A stretch of DNA of 64,000 nt from Porphyromonas canoris (GCF_000769115.1 NZ_JQZV01000013.1:43150-107149); one strand, 5' to 3'. Shown: positions 53,558 to 61,999, counted from the first letter of the stretch. Translations and numbers: made by a program. The notes: generated by a model not told the origin, from the letters alone.

Positions 53558-55369
53558 ATGAATTTTGGTTTTTTTCAAATACTTCAACTCATAGGATCTT
53601 TGGGTATATTCCTCTATGGGATGAAGGTGATGAGTGAAGGATTGCAAAAGATAGCCGGAGACAGGTTGCGCAATTTCCTTTCTGCCATGACGAGTAACCG
53701 GGTCTTTGGAATCTTTACCGGTTTGCTCATAACCATTTTAGTGCAGTCTTCCAGTGCTACAACCCTTATGGTTGTATCGTTTGCCAATGCCGGGCTTGTT
53801 ACATTGGGGCAGGCAATCTCCGTTATCATGGGGGCAAATATCGGTACTACCGTTACGGCGTGGGTCATTTCTCTCTTTGGCTTTAAGATAGATATTGCCA
53901 CTTATGCAGTACCCATCGTTGCCCTCAGTATCCCTTTTATCTTTTCGGGAAAGAGTAATAGGAAGTCTTGGGGAGAGTTTATCATAGGTTTTGCTTTCCT
54001 GTTTATTGGCTTGCAGTATCTCAAAGACAGCGTACCGGATCTTAAGAATCACCCTCAAGCATTGGAGTTTCTAAAGGATTATGCTTCCGGTGGATTCGGT
54101 TCTACAATCCTGTTTATGTTTATCGGAACCATTCTTACCGTTGTGGTTCAATCCTCCAGTGCAACCGTTGCAATAACACTTATCATGTGTTCTAAAGGCT
54201 GGATCTCTTTCGAGCTTGCCACTGCAATGGTTTTGGGAGAGAATATCGGAACAACCATTACCGCAAATATCGCAGCCATCGGAGCTAATGTTACTGCTCG
54301 TCGTACAGCCATAGCCCACTTGCTGTTCAACGTCTTCGGGGTGCTTTTTGCCCTTATATTCTTTACGCCATTCATTAAGCTGGTTGTTCATATTATTTCC
54401 AACTATGGACCGGGCGATCCAAGAATGCTATTCGATTTCCTTGCAGACTTAGGTCCGGAACGGGCATCTCTACTGGAGACCGATGTCAGTCAGGTTTCAG
54501 ATCCGGCTCTTTTGCGAGATATTGAGATGCGGAATACCGGTATAACGGCTGTTTCTTTCGGTCTATCTCTATTCCACTCGCTGTTTAATGTTTTCAACGT
54601 CTTGATCATGATATGGTTTGTAAATGTTTATGTTTACATCTGTCGCAAGATTATTCCTGATAAAAAGCAGAAGAGCAAGGGCGAGGAGTTCCAGTTGAAA
54701 TATATATCGTTCGGTATGCTTTCCACGGCCGAGCTTTCCATTGCACAGGCTCAGAAAGAGATGGCAGTATTTGGAGAGCGCACATCACGCATGCTCGATA
54801 TGGTAAAAGAGCTGGTTGTGGAGGAAGATGAAGAGAAATTTGCAGAGACCTACAATCGTGTTGAGAAGTATGAAAACATCTGCGACCGTATGGAACTGGA
54901 GATTGCAAACTATCTCTCAAAAGTAAGTGAAGGTCGATTGAGTGCCGAAGGTAAGGAACATATTCGCAACATCATACGTGCCGTAACAGAGATAGAAAGT
55001 ATCGGCGACTCTTGCTACAATCTTGCCAAGAATATTAAGCGGAGAGAAGATCATAAAGCGAACTCCACGCCTCAGATGCAAAAGAATATCTTGCATCTTT
55101 TGGATCTGAACGCCAAGGCTCTCCAGCGGATGAACTTCATACTATCGAAGTCGGAAGTCCAACCGGATGATGCATTGGAGTCATACAATATCGAAAATGC
55201 AATAAACAACTTCCGCAATGATGTTCAGATCAGTAGTCTTGATGAGATAAACTCTAAAGAATATACTTATCAGGAGGGAGTTTACTACCACGACATCATT
55301 AACGAGGGAGAACGTTTGGGCGACTATATTCTTAATGTAGTACAAGCAGTGGTAGAAAAGAGATTTTAA
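53558..55369 (+). CDS. Na/Pi cotransporter family protein with PhoU-like domain
   Basis: A 603-residue protein. The membrane half contains the two inverted-repeat signatures VQSSSATTLMVV and VQSSSATVAITL of the NptA/PNaS family, which moves phosphate with sodium. From about residue 395 the cytoplasmic part is helical and PhoU-like (TSRMLDMVKELVVEEDEEKF; CDRMELEIANYL). Divergent from the TGS-kinase gene and followed after 11 bases by the GNAT-like gene. Confidence 0.9.
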   Translation: MNFGFFQILQLIGSLGIFLYGMKVMSEGLQKIAGDRLRNFLSAMTSNRVFGIFTGLLITILVQSSSATTLMVVSFANAGLVTLGQAISVIMGANIGTTVTAWVISLFGFKIDIATYAVPIVALSIPFIFSGKSNRKSWGEFIIGFAFLFIGLQYLKDSVPDLKNHPQALEFLKDYASGGFGSTILFMFIGTILTVVVQSSSATVAITLIMCSKGWISFELATAMVLGENIGTTITANIAAIGANVTARRTAIAHLLFNVFGVLFALIFFTPFIKLVVHIISNYGPGDPRMLFDFLADLGPERASLLETDVSQVSDPALLRDIEMRNTGITAVSFGLSLFHSLFNVFNVLIMIWFVNVYVYICRKIIPDKKQKSKGEEFQLKYISFGMLSTAELSIAQAQKEMAVFGERTSRMLDMVKELVVEEDEEKFAETYNRVEKYENICDRMELEIANYLSKVSEGRLSAEGKEHIRNIIRAVTEIESIGDSCYNLAKNIKRREDHKANSTPQMQKNILHLLDLNAKALQRMNFILSKSEVQPDDALESYNIENAINNFRNDVQISSLDEINSKEYTYQEGVYYHDIINEGERLGDYILNVVQAVVEKRF

Positions 55370-55380
55370 TCGGAACATTC

Positions 55381-56511
55381 ATGAGCAAAATAGAGATAAG
55401 AGAAGCCCGGACAAGGGAGGATATGAAAGCCTTTGTGGCTTTTCCCAGAAAGCTCTACAAAGGCAATCCGTACTTTGTCCCCCAGATCGAGTCGGAAGAA
55501 TTGGTTACGCTCGACAGCAAGAAGAACCCGGCATTTCAGTTTTGCGATGTGATCTATTTTCTTGCCTACAAAGACGGAGAAGTTGCGGGGCGTATAGCCG
55601 GTATCATCAATTATAAATCCAATGAGGTTTGGAACCAGTCCTATGCACGTTTTGGCTGGGTTGATTTCATTGATGATCCGGAAGTCTCTTCTGCTCTGTT
55701 TCATGCCGTAGAAGCGTGGAGTCGTAAACAGGGAATGGAGATCATCCACGGCCCTATGGGCTTTTCAGATTTGGATCATCAAGGGCTTCTTGTTCACGGT
55801 TTCGATCAGCTTGGAACCATTGCAACTATCTACAACTATCCCTACTATCCCAAGCAGATAGAGGCATTGGGATACCAGAAAGATCAAGACTGGAAAGAGT
55901 ATAAGATATACGTCCCCAAAGAGATTCCCGAAAAGCATTTGCGTATAGCAGATCTTGTACAGCAAAAATATAATCTGAAAGTGCGGAAGTTCTCATCCGT
56001 AAAGGAGATTATGCCATACATAAAGAGTATCTTCTATACTCTCAATAAAGCCTACGCGCATCTGTACGGATTTTCCGAGCTTTCTACGGAACAGATAGAG
56101 TTCTATGTCAAAACATATCTTCCGATGTTGCGGATAGAGTTGGTTACGGTTATTACTCAGGAACCGGACGATAAGGTTATAGGTTTTGCCATCTCTCTTC
56201 CGAATCTTAGTCGTGCCATGCAGAAAGCCAAAGGGAAGCTCTATCCTATGGGTATTTTACACCTGCTGAAGGCTTTGAAATCACGCCCCAAAGTGGTCGA
56301 TCTTTACCTCATCGGAATCTTGCCGGAGTATCAAAACAAAGGGATCAATGCTCTCATCTTCCGAGATCTTATCCCTATTTTCCAAAGGCTTGGGGTGGAA
56401 TATTGTGAAAGTAACCCTGAACTGGAAAGCAATCAGGCTGTTCAGATGCAGTGGAACTACTTCGAGCGTGTACATCACAAGACAAGAAGGGCGTACATTA
56501 AAGAGCTGTAG
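55381..56511 (+). CDS. YghO-like GNAT-fold protein
   Basis: A 376-residue soluble protein, recognised as the YghO-like group from PRKLYKGNPYFVPQI, HGPMGFSDLDHQGLLV and LIGILPEYQNKGINALIF; the last is a GNAT acetyl-CoA loop. The role is unknown. It lies 11 bases after the Na/Pi transporter gene and ends in a strong terminator. Confidence 0.75.
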   Translation: MSKIEIREARTREDMKAFVAFPRKLYKGNPYFVPQIESEELVTLDSKKNPAFQFCDVIYFLAYKDGEVAGRIAGIINYKSNEVWNQSYARFGWVDFIDDPEVSSALFHAVEAWSRKQGMEIIHGPMGFSDLDHQGLLVHGFDQLGTIATIYNYPYYPKQIEALGYQKDQDWKEYKIYVPKEIPEKHLRIADLVQQKYNLKVRKFSSVKEIMPYIKSIFYTLNKAYAHLYGFSELSTEQIEFYVKTYLPMLRIELVTVITQEPDDKVIGFAISLPNLSRAMQKAKGKLYPMGILHLLKALKSRPKVVDLYLIGILPEYQNKGINALIFRDLIPIFQRLGVEYCESNPELESNQAVQMQWNYFERVHHKTRRAYIKEL

Positions 56512-56524
56512 TCTCGAATACAAT

Positions 56525-56568
56525 AAAAAAAAGAAGAGATACTCCAACCGAGTATCTCTTCTTTTTTT
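56525..56568. terminator. Bidirectional terminator before fabH
   Basis: Perfect stem AGAAGAGATACTC/GAGTATCTCTTCT with 5-base loop and A/T tracts on both sides, between convergent genes ending at 56511 (+) and 56590 (-). Confidence 0.87.
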
Positions 56569-56589
56569 ATGTCTTGGAAGGATGAACCG

Positions 56590-57606
56590 TTACTTCTTGT
56601 CGTAGTCGTATGCCCAGACGATGTAGGAAGAGCCCCAGGTAAATCCTGCACCGAAAGCTGTAAGAACCAGTTTGTCTCCCTTTTTAAGATCTTTTTCCCA
56701 TTCCCATAAGCAGATCGGAATAGTAGCGGAGCTTGTGTTGCCGAACTTGTGAATGTTGATCATCACTTTCTCTTCAAGCTGCTCTTTAGAGAAGCCCATT
56801 CTTCTTGCCACAGCGTCTATGATGCGCATATTAGCCTGATGAGGAACCACCCATTTAATGTCATCGGCAGAGAGGTTGTTGCGTTCCATAAGCTCCAGAG
56901 TGGTATCTCCCATGGAAGATACAGCGGCTTTGAACACGGTCTGTCCGTCTTGGAACACATAGTGCTCTCTGTTTTCCACGGTGTCTGTCGTAGGACGCTG
57001 GATAGATCCGCCTGCCTTGATTGTAAGGTGAGGAAGTCCTGTCCCGTCTGTACGTATGATAGAGTCTTGCAGTCCATACTCCGGAGCGCAAGGTTCTATC
57101 AGAGCACAGCCTGCTCCATCCCCGAATAGAGGAGCGGTGGCACGGTCTTGCGGGTCTATGATGGCGGACATCTTTTCCGTACATACCACAAGTACTTTCT
57201 TGTATCGACCGCTCATGATAAAGCCCGATGCGATTTCAAGACCATAGAGGAAGCCGGGGCATGCCGCGCATATATCGAATGCGAATGCGTTGGTACAGCC
57301 TGTTTCCAGAGCCACACGGCTGGATGTATTGGGTATCGGATAGTCCGGGGAGTTGGTCGAAAGCACGATAGCCTCTATCTCTTTAGGGTCTATGCTGTGT
57401 CTTTCGAGCATATCTTTTACGGCCTGAATTGCCAAGTATGAAGATCCGAGCTGAGGATCTTCCAGTTTACGTCTTTCTTTGATACCGACACGAGTCATGA
57501 TCCACTCGTCCGATGTATCCACCATTTGGGCGATATCATCGTTGGTAACTATTTTGTCGGGAACATATCCGCCTACTGCAGTAATGGCTGCGTGAATTCT
57601 GTTCAT
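56590..57606 (-). CDS. fabH: 3-oxoacyl-ACP synthase III
   Basis: A 338-residue KAS III that starts fatty acid synthesis by joining acetyl-CoA (or branched primers) and malonyl-ACP. The catalytic Cys116 is in DICAACPGFLYGL; His in VVPHQANMRI and Asn in KFGNTSSATIP complete the triad. It lies downstream of rpmF. plsX, which often separates rpmF and fabH in other bacteria, is absent here. Confidence 0.96.
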   Translation of the reverse strand: MNRIHAAITAVGGYVPDKIVTNDDIAQMVDTSDEWIMTRVGIKERRKLEDPQLGSSYLAIQAVKDMLERHSIDPKEIEAIVLSTNSPDYPIPNTSSRVALETGCTNAFAFDICAACPGFLYGLEIASGFIMSGRYKKVLVVCTEKMSAIIDPQDRATAPLFGDGAGCALIEPCAPEYGLQDSIIRTDGTGLPHLTIKAGGSIQRPTTDTVENREHYVFQDGQTVFKAAVSSMGDTTLELMERNNLSADDIKWVVPHQANMRIIDAVARRMGFSKEQLEEKVMINIHKFGNTSSATIPICLWEWEKDLKKGDKLVLTAFGAGFTWGSSYIVWAYDYDKK

Positions 57607-57630
57607 GTTATTAGTGTTTGGTACATAGTG

Positions 57631-57688
57631 TAAAAAGAAAACACTAAGCTACTCAATCTTTTCGAGAAAAAGAACAGATAGCTTAGTG
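57631..57688 (-). terminator. Hairpin with T tract between rpmF and fabH
   Basis: CACTAAGCTA (57642-57651) and TAGCTTAGTG (57679-57688) form a perfect 10-bp stem with a 27-base loop; on the minus strand it is followed by TTTTCTTTTTA. It would end or reduce transcription from rpmF into fabH. Confidence 0.65.
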
Positions 57689-57750
57689 CTTTGGCGGTCG
57701 ACTTCTATTTATGTCTCAGAATGTCTCCCATTGCCTACCTCTAAAGAGGG

Positions 57751-57936
57751 TTATAGGTTTTCGCCTTTTTCGATAGCGATACGACCTCTGTAGTATCCAC
57801 ATTCACCGCAGATGGTGTGATATCTATGCCATGCGCCACAGTTTGGACACTTAGCAATTGTAGGTACTACTGCGTGATCATGAGATCTACGCTTGGCTGT
57901 TCTAGCCTTCGACTGTCTTCGTTTAGGATGTGCCAT
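57751..57936 (-). CDS. rpmF: 50S ribosomal protein L32
   Basis: A 61-residue basic ribosomal protein. It starts MAHPKRRQSKARTAKRRS and carries a zinc ribbon (CPNC and CGEC). It lies between yceD and fabH, the usual order in Bacteroidota. Confidence 0.97.
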   Translation of the reverse strand: MAHPKRRQSKARTAKRRSHDHAVVPTIAKCPNCGAWHRYHTICGECGYYRGRIAIEKGENL

Positions 57937-57996
57937 AGTCTATTATTTTTATTTGTTCATTAGTTCCAAAAGCCTAAAGACACTCCGTCCGGAGTA

Positions 57997-58482
57997 TCAC
58001 TCTTCATCCTCTTCCCATTCGTCGGCATCCTCCTCCGCTTCTTCAGAGCCGGCGAGATACTTTAGCATCTCCGGATTGCACTCATCAATAGGGTGCTTGC
58101 AGGTAAAAGGCAGAGAAAAGAGAACAAGTTCGTACATGATCTCCGAGAGATCAAGCGTACCTTCTCTTTCCGGAATAATGATAAGGTCATCGCCGTTATC
58201 CAAATATTCGTCTCCGTACTTTACCACAAGCTCAGACACAGAATCTACATCCACAGTGAGTGGAGCGGTACAGCGATGACAAGCCACAGACACTGTGCCT
58301 TGAAAATCAAGCTCCAACTCAAACGTTCCGCCCGCTCCGTGAGCAACGTGAACTATTGCCATGACATCTCCATCCAGGATTTCATCACTCTCCTGCCTCT
58401 TCCAAAAGCCCGAATCGAGAGGAAACTCAAAGGTCTCTTCGTCTTGTTTGATGCTCTTGAAAGAGATGGTATATGCGTTCAT
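57997..58482 (-). CDS. yceD: YceD family (DUF177) protein
   Basis: A 161-residue acidic protein of the DUF177/YceD family, whose members are linked to large-subunit rRNA accumulation. The metal-binding-like block SVACHRCTAPLTVDVD is typical, with a later Cys pair (FTCKHPIDECNPEM). The C-terminus is a run of Asp and Glu. The ATG at 58482 is chosen because the frame upstream overlaps the promoter. First gene before rpmF and fabH. Confidence 0.88.
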   Translation of the reverse strand: MNAYTISFKSIKQDEETFEFPLDSGFWKRQESDEILDGDVMAIVHVAHGAGGTFELELDFQGTVSVACHRCTAPLTVDVDSVSELVVKYGDEYLDNGDDLIIIPEREGTLDLSEIMYELVLFSLPFTCKHPIDECNPEMLKYLAGSEEAEEDADEWEEDEE

Positions 58483-58510
58483 CCTGTGCCTTGAGGTGTA
58501 TAAATCTCTG

Positions 58511-58541
58511 CAAAGGTACAACTTTTTCGTTGTTTGGCAAT
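58511..58541 (-). promoter_or_regulatory. Promoter for yceD-rpmF(-fabH)
   Basis: On the minus strand, ATTG (58538-58541), 19 bases, TACCTTTG (58511-58518). The same ATTG variant of the -33 box is used before acpP. The leader is about 20 bases. Confidence 0.6.
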
Positions 58542-58592
58542 GTGTCCGTTCAGATTTGTCCGGAAGAGCCTGTCCGAACACCTTTTTTGCCA

Positions 58593-59142
58593 GGGAGCTT
58601 TTATATAAAAATCGGACTCTCTCTTCTCCTTCGCTTGGAGGGCCTTTCTGCCCCGATTTTGGCCTCCGAATGTCTAAGTATGCCCTGAAATTCCTAATAA
58701 TCAAAAGGATACAAAACCAGCGCATTCTCGGAAAAAATTTTTTCTCAGTCCGTTTGATGGGCACTTTTCGCGTTAATAGGTGTAAATTTTAACGCTCTCT
58801 TCTGTAAACGTTTCCTAATAAAGAAATTCACCTTTTCAGGCGCATTTTAGGGTAAAAATGCGTAGTCGGTTGATTATTAGCGTTTTAATGATTCTGGCTA
58901 AACACGTTAATCGAATCCGGTAAACGTGTTTAATGAAATCGGTAAACGTGTTCATTGAAAAATTAAACACGTTAAGCCGACAAAATATACTGCTTTATCG
59001 TTTTGGGTAAATAGGTGTCGGAAATTGTGTTAATAAATCGGGGTGAATTTAACAGTTCGGTCGTGCTCCGGAAACGACCCCTCCGACCAAAATAGAGAGA
59101 CCGAAAAAAGTGAGCATTTTTCGGTATGGAATATATAAAAAT
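58593..59142 (-). repeat. Dispersed non-coding element, copy C (550 bp)
   Basis: Minus-strand copy in the 699-base gap between yceD and the glycosyltransferase gene. Read on the minus strand it starts TTTTTATATATTCCATACCG after a terminator-like stem (TGCC...GGCA), shares CTCTATTTTGGTCGGAGGGG and TATATTTTGTCGGCTTAA with copy B, has four 21-22-bp units at 58889-58976, then CTATTAACGCGAAAAGTGCC, and ends with stem AAATCGG/CCGATTT and TTTTTATATAAAAGCTCCC. It begins directly after the glycosyltransferase stop codon, in that gene's orientation. Confidence 0.75.
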
Positions 59143-59181
59143 GCCCTTTCTCAGAGGTCTGAAAAAAGGCACTTTTTTATT

Positions 59182-60348
59182 CTATTGTTGTTGGAGCGTT
59201 CGGTAGAGTTCGGTCAGCTGAACCGCCGTATGCTCCGGCAGGAATTTTTTGCTCCACTCTTCTCCTTCCGCAATCATCTTTTTTCTCAGCTCTTCATCCT
59301 CCAAAGCCCTGTCCATAAGCTGTGCAAGATCATCGGCATCCTTGGGGTTGCAGTAGAGTGAATGCGGTCCTCCTGCCTCTTCCAGACAGCTGCCGGTGGC
59401 GGCTATCACCGGTATCCGGCTGCAAAGAGCCTCCAATACCGGAATACCGAAGCCTTCATAGAGGGAGGGATAGACAAACAGAGAAGCCCCTTGATACATG
59501 GCAGGCAGATCCTGAGAGGGCACTCCTTCGAGGAATATCAGGCGATGTTCCACACCGAGACGGTGGGCTATCTGTTTCACTTTATAGGCATACTTGGTCT
59601 CTCTGCCTACGATGACCAGCGGGATGATGCTGTTTTTCATCTTGCTGAGAGCCTCCACGATGAGCCCCGCATTCTTTCTCTCTTCCACCGTGCCTACGGT
59701 CAGGATGTATTCCGAAGGCAGAAGATACTCACCGGTAACCTTGTCTATCTGAAACGGTGTCAGCCTTTTCCTGAAGATTCCGGCGCATCCCTGATAGATG
59801 ACGCTTATCTTATTTTCGGGGATTTTATAGATTTCGATGAGATCTCTTTTGGTGCATTCGCTTACGGCGATGATGTGTGTGGCTTCCCGGCAAGAGCGTT
59901 CGTACTTGTGTCTGTACAGCTTTACATCAACGGGGGAGTAGAACTGTGGGAACCGCTCGTATATCAAGTCGTGCATCGTAACCACGGACGGGACATCCAG
60001 CGTGGTAATGTCCGATGGCAGCTCATTGGACAGACCATGGTAGATGGTCATGCCTTTGCCTCGAAGTTGAGGCAGTGCCCCTTTGTTTCTCCAATAGGCT
60101 TGGAAGTAGGGCATTCTGTTGAAGATGCTGCTTGGAGGCAGTACCAGCTTCACTTGCGAGTAGGCAAGCAGACTCTCGTACAGCTCCTTCTTGCCCACTT
60201 CGGCAGTCGAAAGGAGTTGCGTAACCTCCGGAGCATATCTCGCAAGAGTTTCTACGATGTATCTGCTATAATTACCTAAACCGGTCTGATTCTTTACGAT
60301 GCGCTTGGCATCGAAGCCTACCACTATGGCGGAATTCTCTTTACTCAT
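59182..60348 (-). CDS. Glycosyltransferase, GT4 type
   Basis: A 388-residue GT-B fold enzyme. N-terminal glycine-rich loop QTGLGNYSRYIVETL; C-terminal donor-binding part with ILTVGTVEERKNAGLIVEA, SLYEGFGIPVLEALCSRIPV (EX7E motif) and ATGSCLEEAGG. Cytoplasmic or membrane-associated, likely adds hexose to a surface glycan or lipid. It stands alone with its own promoter; element copy C follows its stop codon. Confidence 0.9.
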   Translation of the reverse strand: MSKENSAIVVGFDAKRIVKNQTGLGNYSRYIVETLARYAPEVTQLLSTAEVGKKELYESLLAYSQVKLVLPPSSIFNRMPYFQAYWRNKGALPQLRGKGMTIYHGLSNELPSDITTLDVPSVVTMHDLIYERFPQFYSPVDVKLYRHKYERSCREATHIIAVSECTKRDLIEIYKIPENKISVIYQGCAGIFRKRLTPFQIDKVTGEYLLPSEYILTVGTVEERKNAGLIVEALSKMKNSIIPLVIVGRETKYAYKVKQIAHRLGVEHRLIFLEGVPSQDLPAMYQGASLFVYPSLYEGFGIPVLEALCSRIPVIAATGSCLEEAGGPHSLYCNPKDADDLAQLMDRALEDEELRKKMIAEGEEWSKKFLPEHTAVQLTELYRTLQQQ

Positions 60349-60367
60349 GGGATGATCTCGTTTGAAG

Positions 60368-60397
60368 CAAAGGTAAGAAAACTATTACGTTCGGAAA
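60368..60397 (-). promoter_or_regulatory. Promoter for the glycosyltransferase gene
   Basis: On the minus strand, TTTC (60394-60397), 18 bases, TACCTTTG (60368-60375). It lies just after the terminator of the PspC gene; leader about 15 bases. Confidence 0.52.
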
Positions 60398-60465
60398 AAC
60401 AAAGAGGTTAGAAATCGGAACTCTACAAATCTCTAATCCAAACAGAGCCCGACTTCTAACCTCTT
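60393..60465 (-). terminator. Terminator after the PspC-domain gene
   Basis: Arms AAGAGGTTAGAAATCGG (60402-60418) and CCGACTTCTAACCTCTT (60449-60465) pair with one mismatch; on the minus strand CTTTGTTTTTCC follows. It overlaps the -33 box of the next promoter. Confidence 0.65.
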
Positions 60466-60491
60466 CTCTGAAGAAGTTTATGTTTAGTGTT

Positions 60492-61556
60492 TTAGAAAAC
60501 CCAGCTTAAGAATATGAACCATAGCACTATCAGTATGGTTTTGGTGTATATATTCCACTTTTCGGTGCGCAGAATAAGCCCCGTGGGTACCACCGAAAGT
60601 GCAAAGAAGAACACCATTACAAGCAGGATGAGGAGGATGATCGGTATAAGGATGAACACTCCGAATGTTCCGGCAAATGTCGGTAGCACGTTATCTACAA
60701 GGTGATTGAATGTGTTGCCCATATAGAAGTAGCTGCCAAACATGTGTGTCTTGTACAGAAGGAACGGAAGAGCTATCAGCAGGATGGCTCCGACGGCTAC
60801 CATTGCCGTGATAAGGATGGTGCGCTTCTGCTTGTTCTCTACCGGGAGTATTCTGTCTGCCTCCTCTTTCAGACGATTGAAGCTTCCGGGAATCGGCGAG
60901 GAGCCGCTTCTCTCTTCTCCCAAGCCGGATGAGCTTGCGGATGAAGATACTTTCTGCCAGATGGTATTGGCTGTAACCTCTTCTCCTTCCATCTCAAGAA
61001 GTTCGGCGATGCTCTTCGCTTCGTTGATGTAGAACCATACGGCAACGTACAGCACTATGATGTAGTAACTCATCGGAGTGAGCAACAGCAGGAGGGTAAT
61101 AAGGCGAAGGAAGAGCGGATCTATCTTAAAGTACGAACCGAGTCCGCCAAGCACACCGCCGAACCACCTGTTGGTCGGATGGCGATAGTAGGTCTTTCTC
61201 CGCTGACGAGGACGAGACTTCGGAGGTAAAGGGGGGAGAGGAGGTGTTTCACTGCCCGGCTTCTTCTCCTGTTGCGCTTCACTCTCCGGATCGCTATGGA
61301 TGATCTCATCCACGCTACCCACTCTCTCTATGACGCTTTTAATATCCTCCATGGTGAGCACATACACTCCTTGGCGGGTGTGTTCCTCAAAAAGCTCGGC
61401 AATGTGTTCTTCTATGTCTGCCACTATCTCCCCCGAAGGATCACTTTTGGCGAAGTGAGCCTCAAGGTTACGGATGTAGCTATCCAGCAGGTTATACGCA
61501 TCGTTCTCTATCTGAAACGAACGCTTGGCAATGCTTACTGTTTCGGTCTTTTTCAT
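60492..61556 (-). CDS. PspC-domain membrane protein
   Basis: A 354-residue protein. The N-terminal region (residues about 10-90; YNLLDSYIRNLEAHF, EIVADIEEHIAELFEE) is the helical domain often found in proteins paired with PadR regulators. A Pro-rich linker is followed by a PspC domain (YYRHPTNRWFGGVLGGLGSY) and three to four helices. PspC proteins take part in envelope stress. Six bases downstream of padR, so co-expressed with it. Confidence 0.85.
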   Translation of the reverse strand: MKKTETVSIAKRSFQIENDAYNLLDSYIRNLEAHFAKSDPSGEIVADIEEHIAELFEEHTRQGVYVLTMEDIKSVIERVGSVDEIIHSDPESEAQQEKKPGSETPPLPPLPPKSRPRQRRKTYYRHPTNRWFGGVLGGLGSYFKIDPLFLRLITLLLLLTPMSYYIIVLYVAVWFYINEAKSIAELLEMEGEEVTANTIWQKVSSSASSSGLGEERSGSSPIPGSFNRLKEEADRILPVENKQKRTILITAMVAVGAILLIALPFLLYKTHMFGSYFYMGNTFNHLVDNVLPTFAGTFGVFILIPIILLILLVMVFFFALSVVPTGLILRTEKWNIYTKTILIVLWFIFLSWVF

Positions 61557-61562
61557 CGTCTG

Positions 61563-61925
61563 TTACTCAGAAATAGGAGGGTTATTAAGTTCTATGCTTT
61601 TAGCCGCAAGGCCGTCTACCGCTTTACGTATCTCTTCCCATGCAGGATGCAGTTCGTTCAGAAACTCCTGCCCTTTTGGGGTGAGTCTGTAATATTTTCG
61701 AGGGGGACCCTGAGTGCTCTCAATCCAAACGTAGGATAGCAATCCATCGTTTTTTAATCTCGTCAGAAGCGGATAGAGAGTACCTTCCACCACTATCAGC
61801 TCCGTAGCTTTCAGCTGGGTTATAATGTCGTTGCTGTAAGCCTCTTTCTGGCTTACGATGAGCAGGATACAGTACTCCAGTATCCCTTTTCTCATTTGCG
61901 ACTTTACATTTTCTACTGCTAGCAT
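61563..61925 (-). CDS. PadR family transcriptional regulator
   Basis: A 120-residue winged-helix repressor of the small PadR type (MRKGILEYCILLIV; LIVVEGTLYPLLTRLKNDGLL; PPRKYYRLTPKG). I chose the ATG at 61925 because an upstream ATG (61952) lies only three bases from the -7 box and would not be in the transcript. It is first in a unit with the PspC gene, and palindromes inside its promoter suggest self-repression. Confidence 0.9.
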   Translation of the reverse strand: MLAVENVKSQMRKGILEYCILLIVSQKEAYSNDIITQLKATELIVVEGTLYPLLTRLKNDGLLSYVWIESTQGPPRKYYRLTPKGQEFLNELHPAWEEIRKAVDGLAAKSIELNNPPISE

Positions 61926-61954
61926 ATCTTTTGTCTGTTCTTGGTATTTCACTG

Positions 61955-61985
61955 CAAAGATAATACAAATTTGGTATTGTGCAAT
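61955..61985 (-). promoter_or_regulatory. Promoter for padR-pspC
   Basis: On the minus strand, ATTG (61982-61985), 19 bases, TATCTTTG (61955-61962). The spacer is occupied by the palindromes described for 61963-61987. Confidence 0.55.
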
Positions 61986-61987
61986 AC
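61963..61987. promoter_or_regulatory. Likely PadR operator, overlapping dyads
   Basis: ATACAAATTTGGTAT (61963-61977) is a near-perfect palindrome and shares bases with GTATTG-TG-CAATAC (61974-61987). The two dyads cover the spacer and -33 box of the padR promoter, and the -33 box and spacer of a possible divergent promoter. PadR proteins commonly bind such dyads in their own promoters. Confidence 0.6.
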
Positions 61988-61999
61988 AAACTACCTTTA
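61970..61999 (+). promoter_or_regulatory. Possible divergent promoter for the M16 peptidase gene
   Basis: TTTG (61970-61973), 18 bases, TACCTTTA (61992-61999), one mismatch from the -7 consensus. It overlaps the PadR dyads. Leader about 75 bases. Confidence 0.4.

Noticed and set aside
59362-60279. 305-codon plus-strand frame opposite the glycosyltransferase
   Set aside because: The minus strand has the complete GT4 motif set; no support for an antisense gene.
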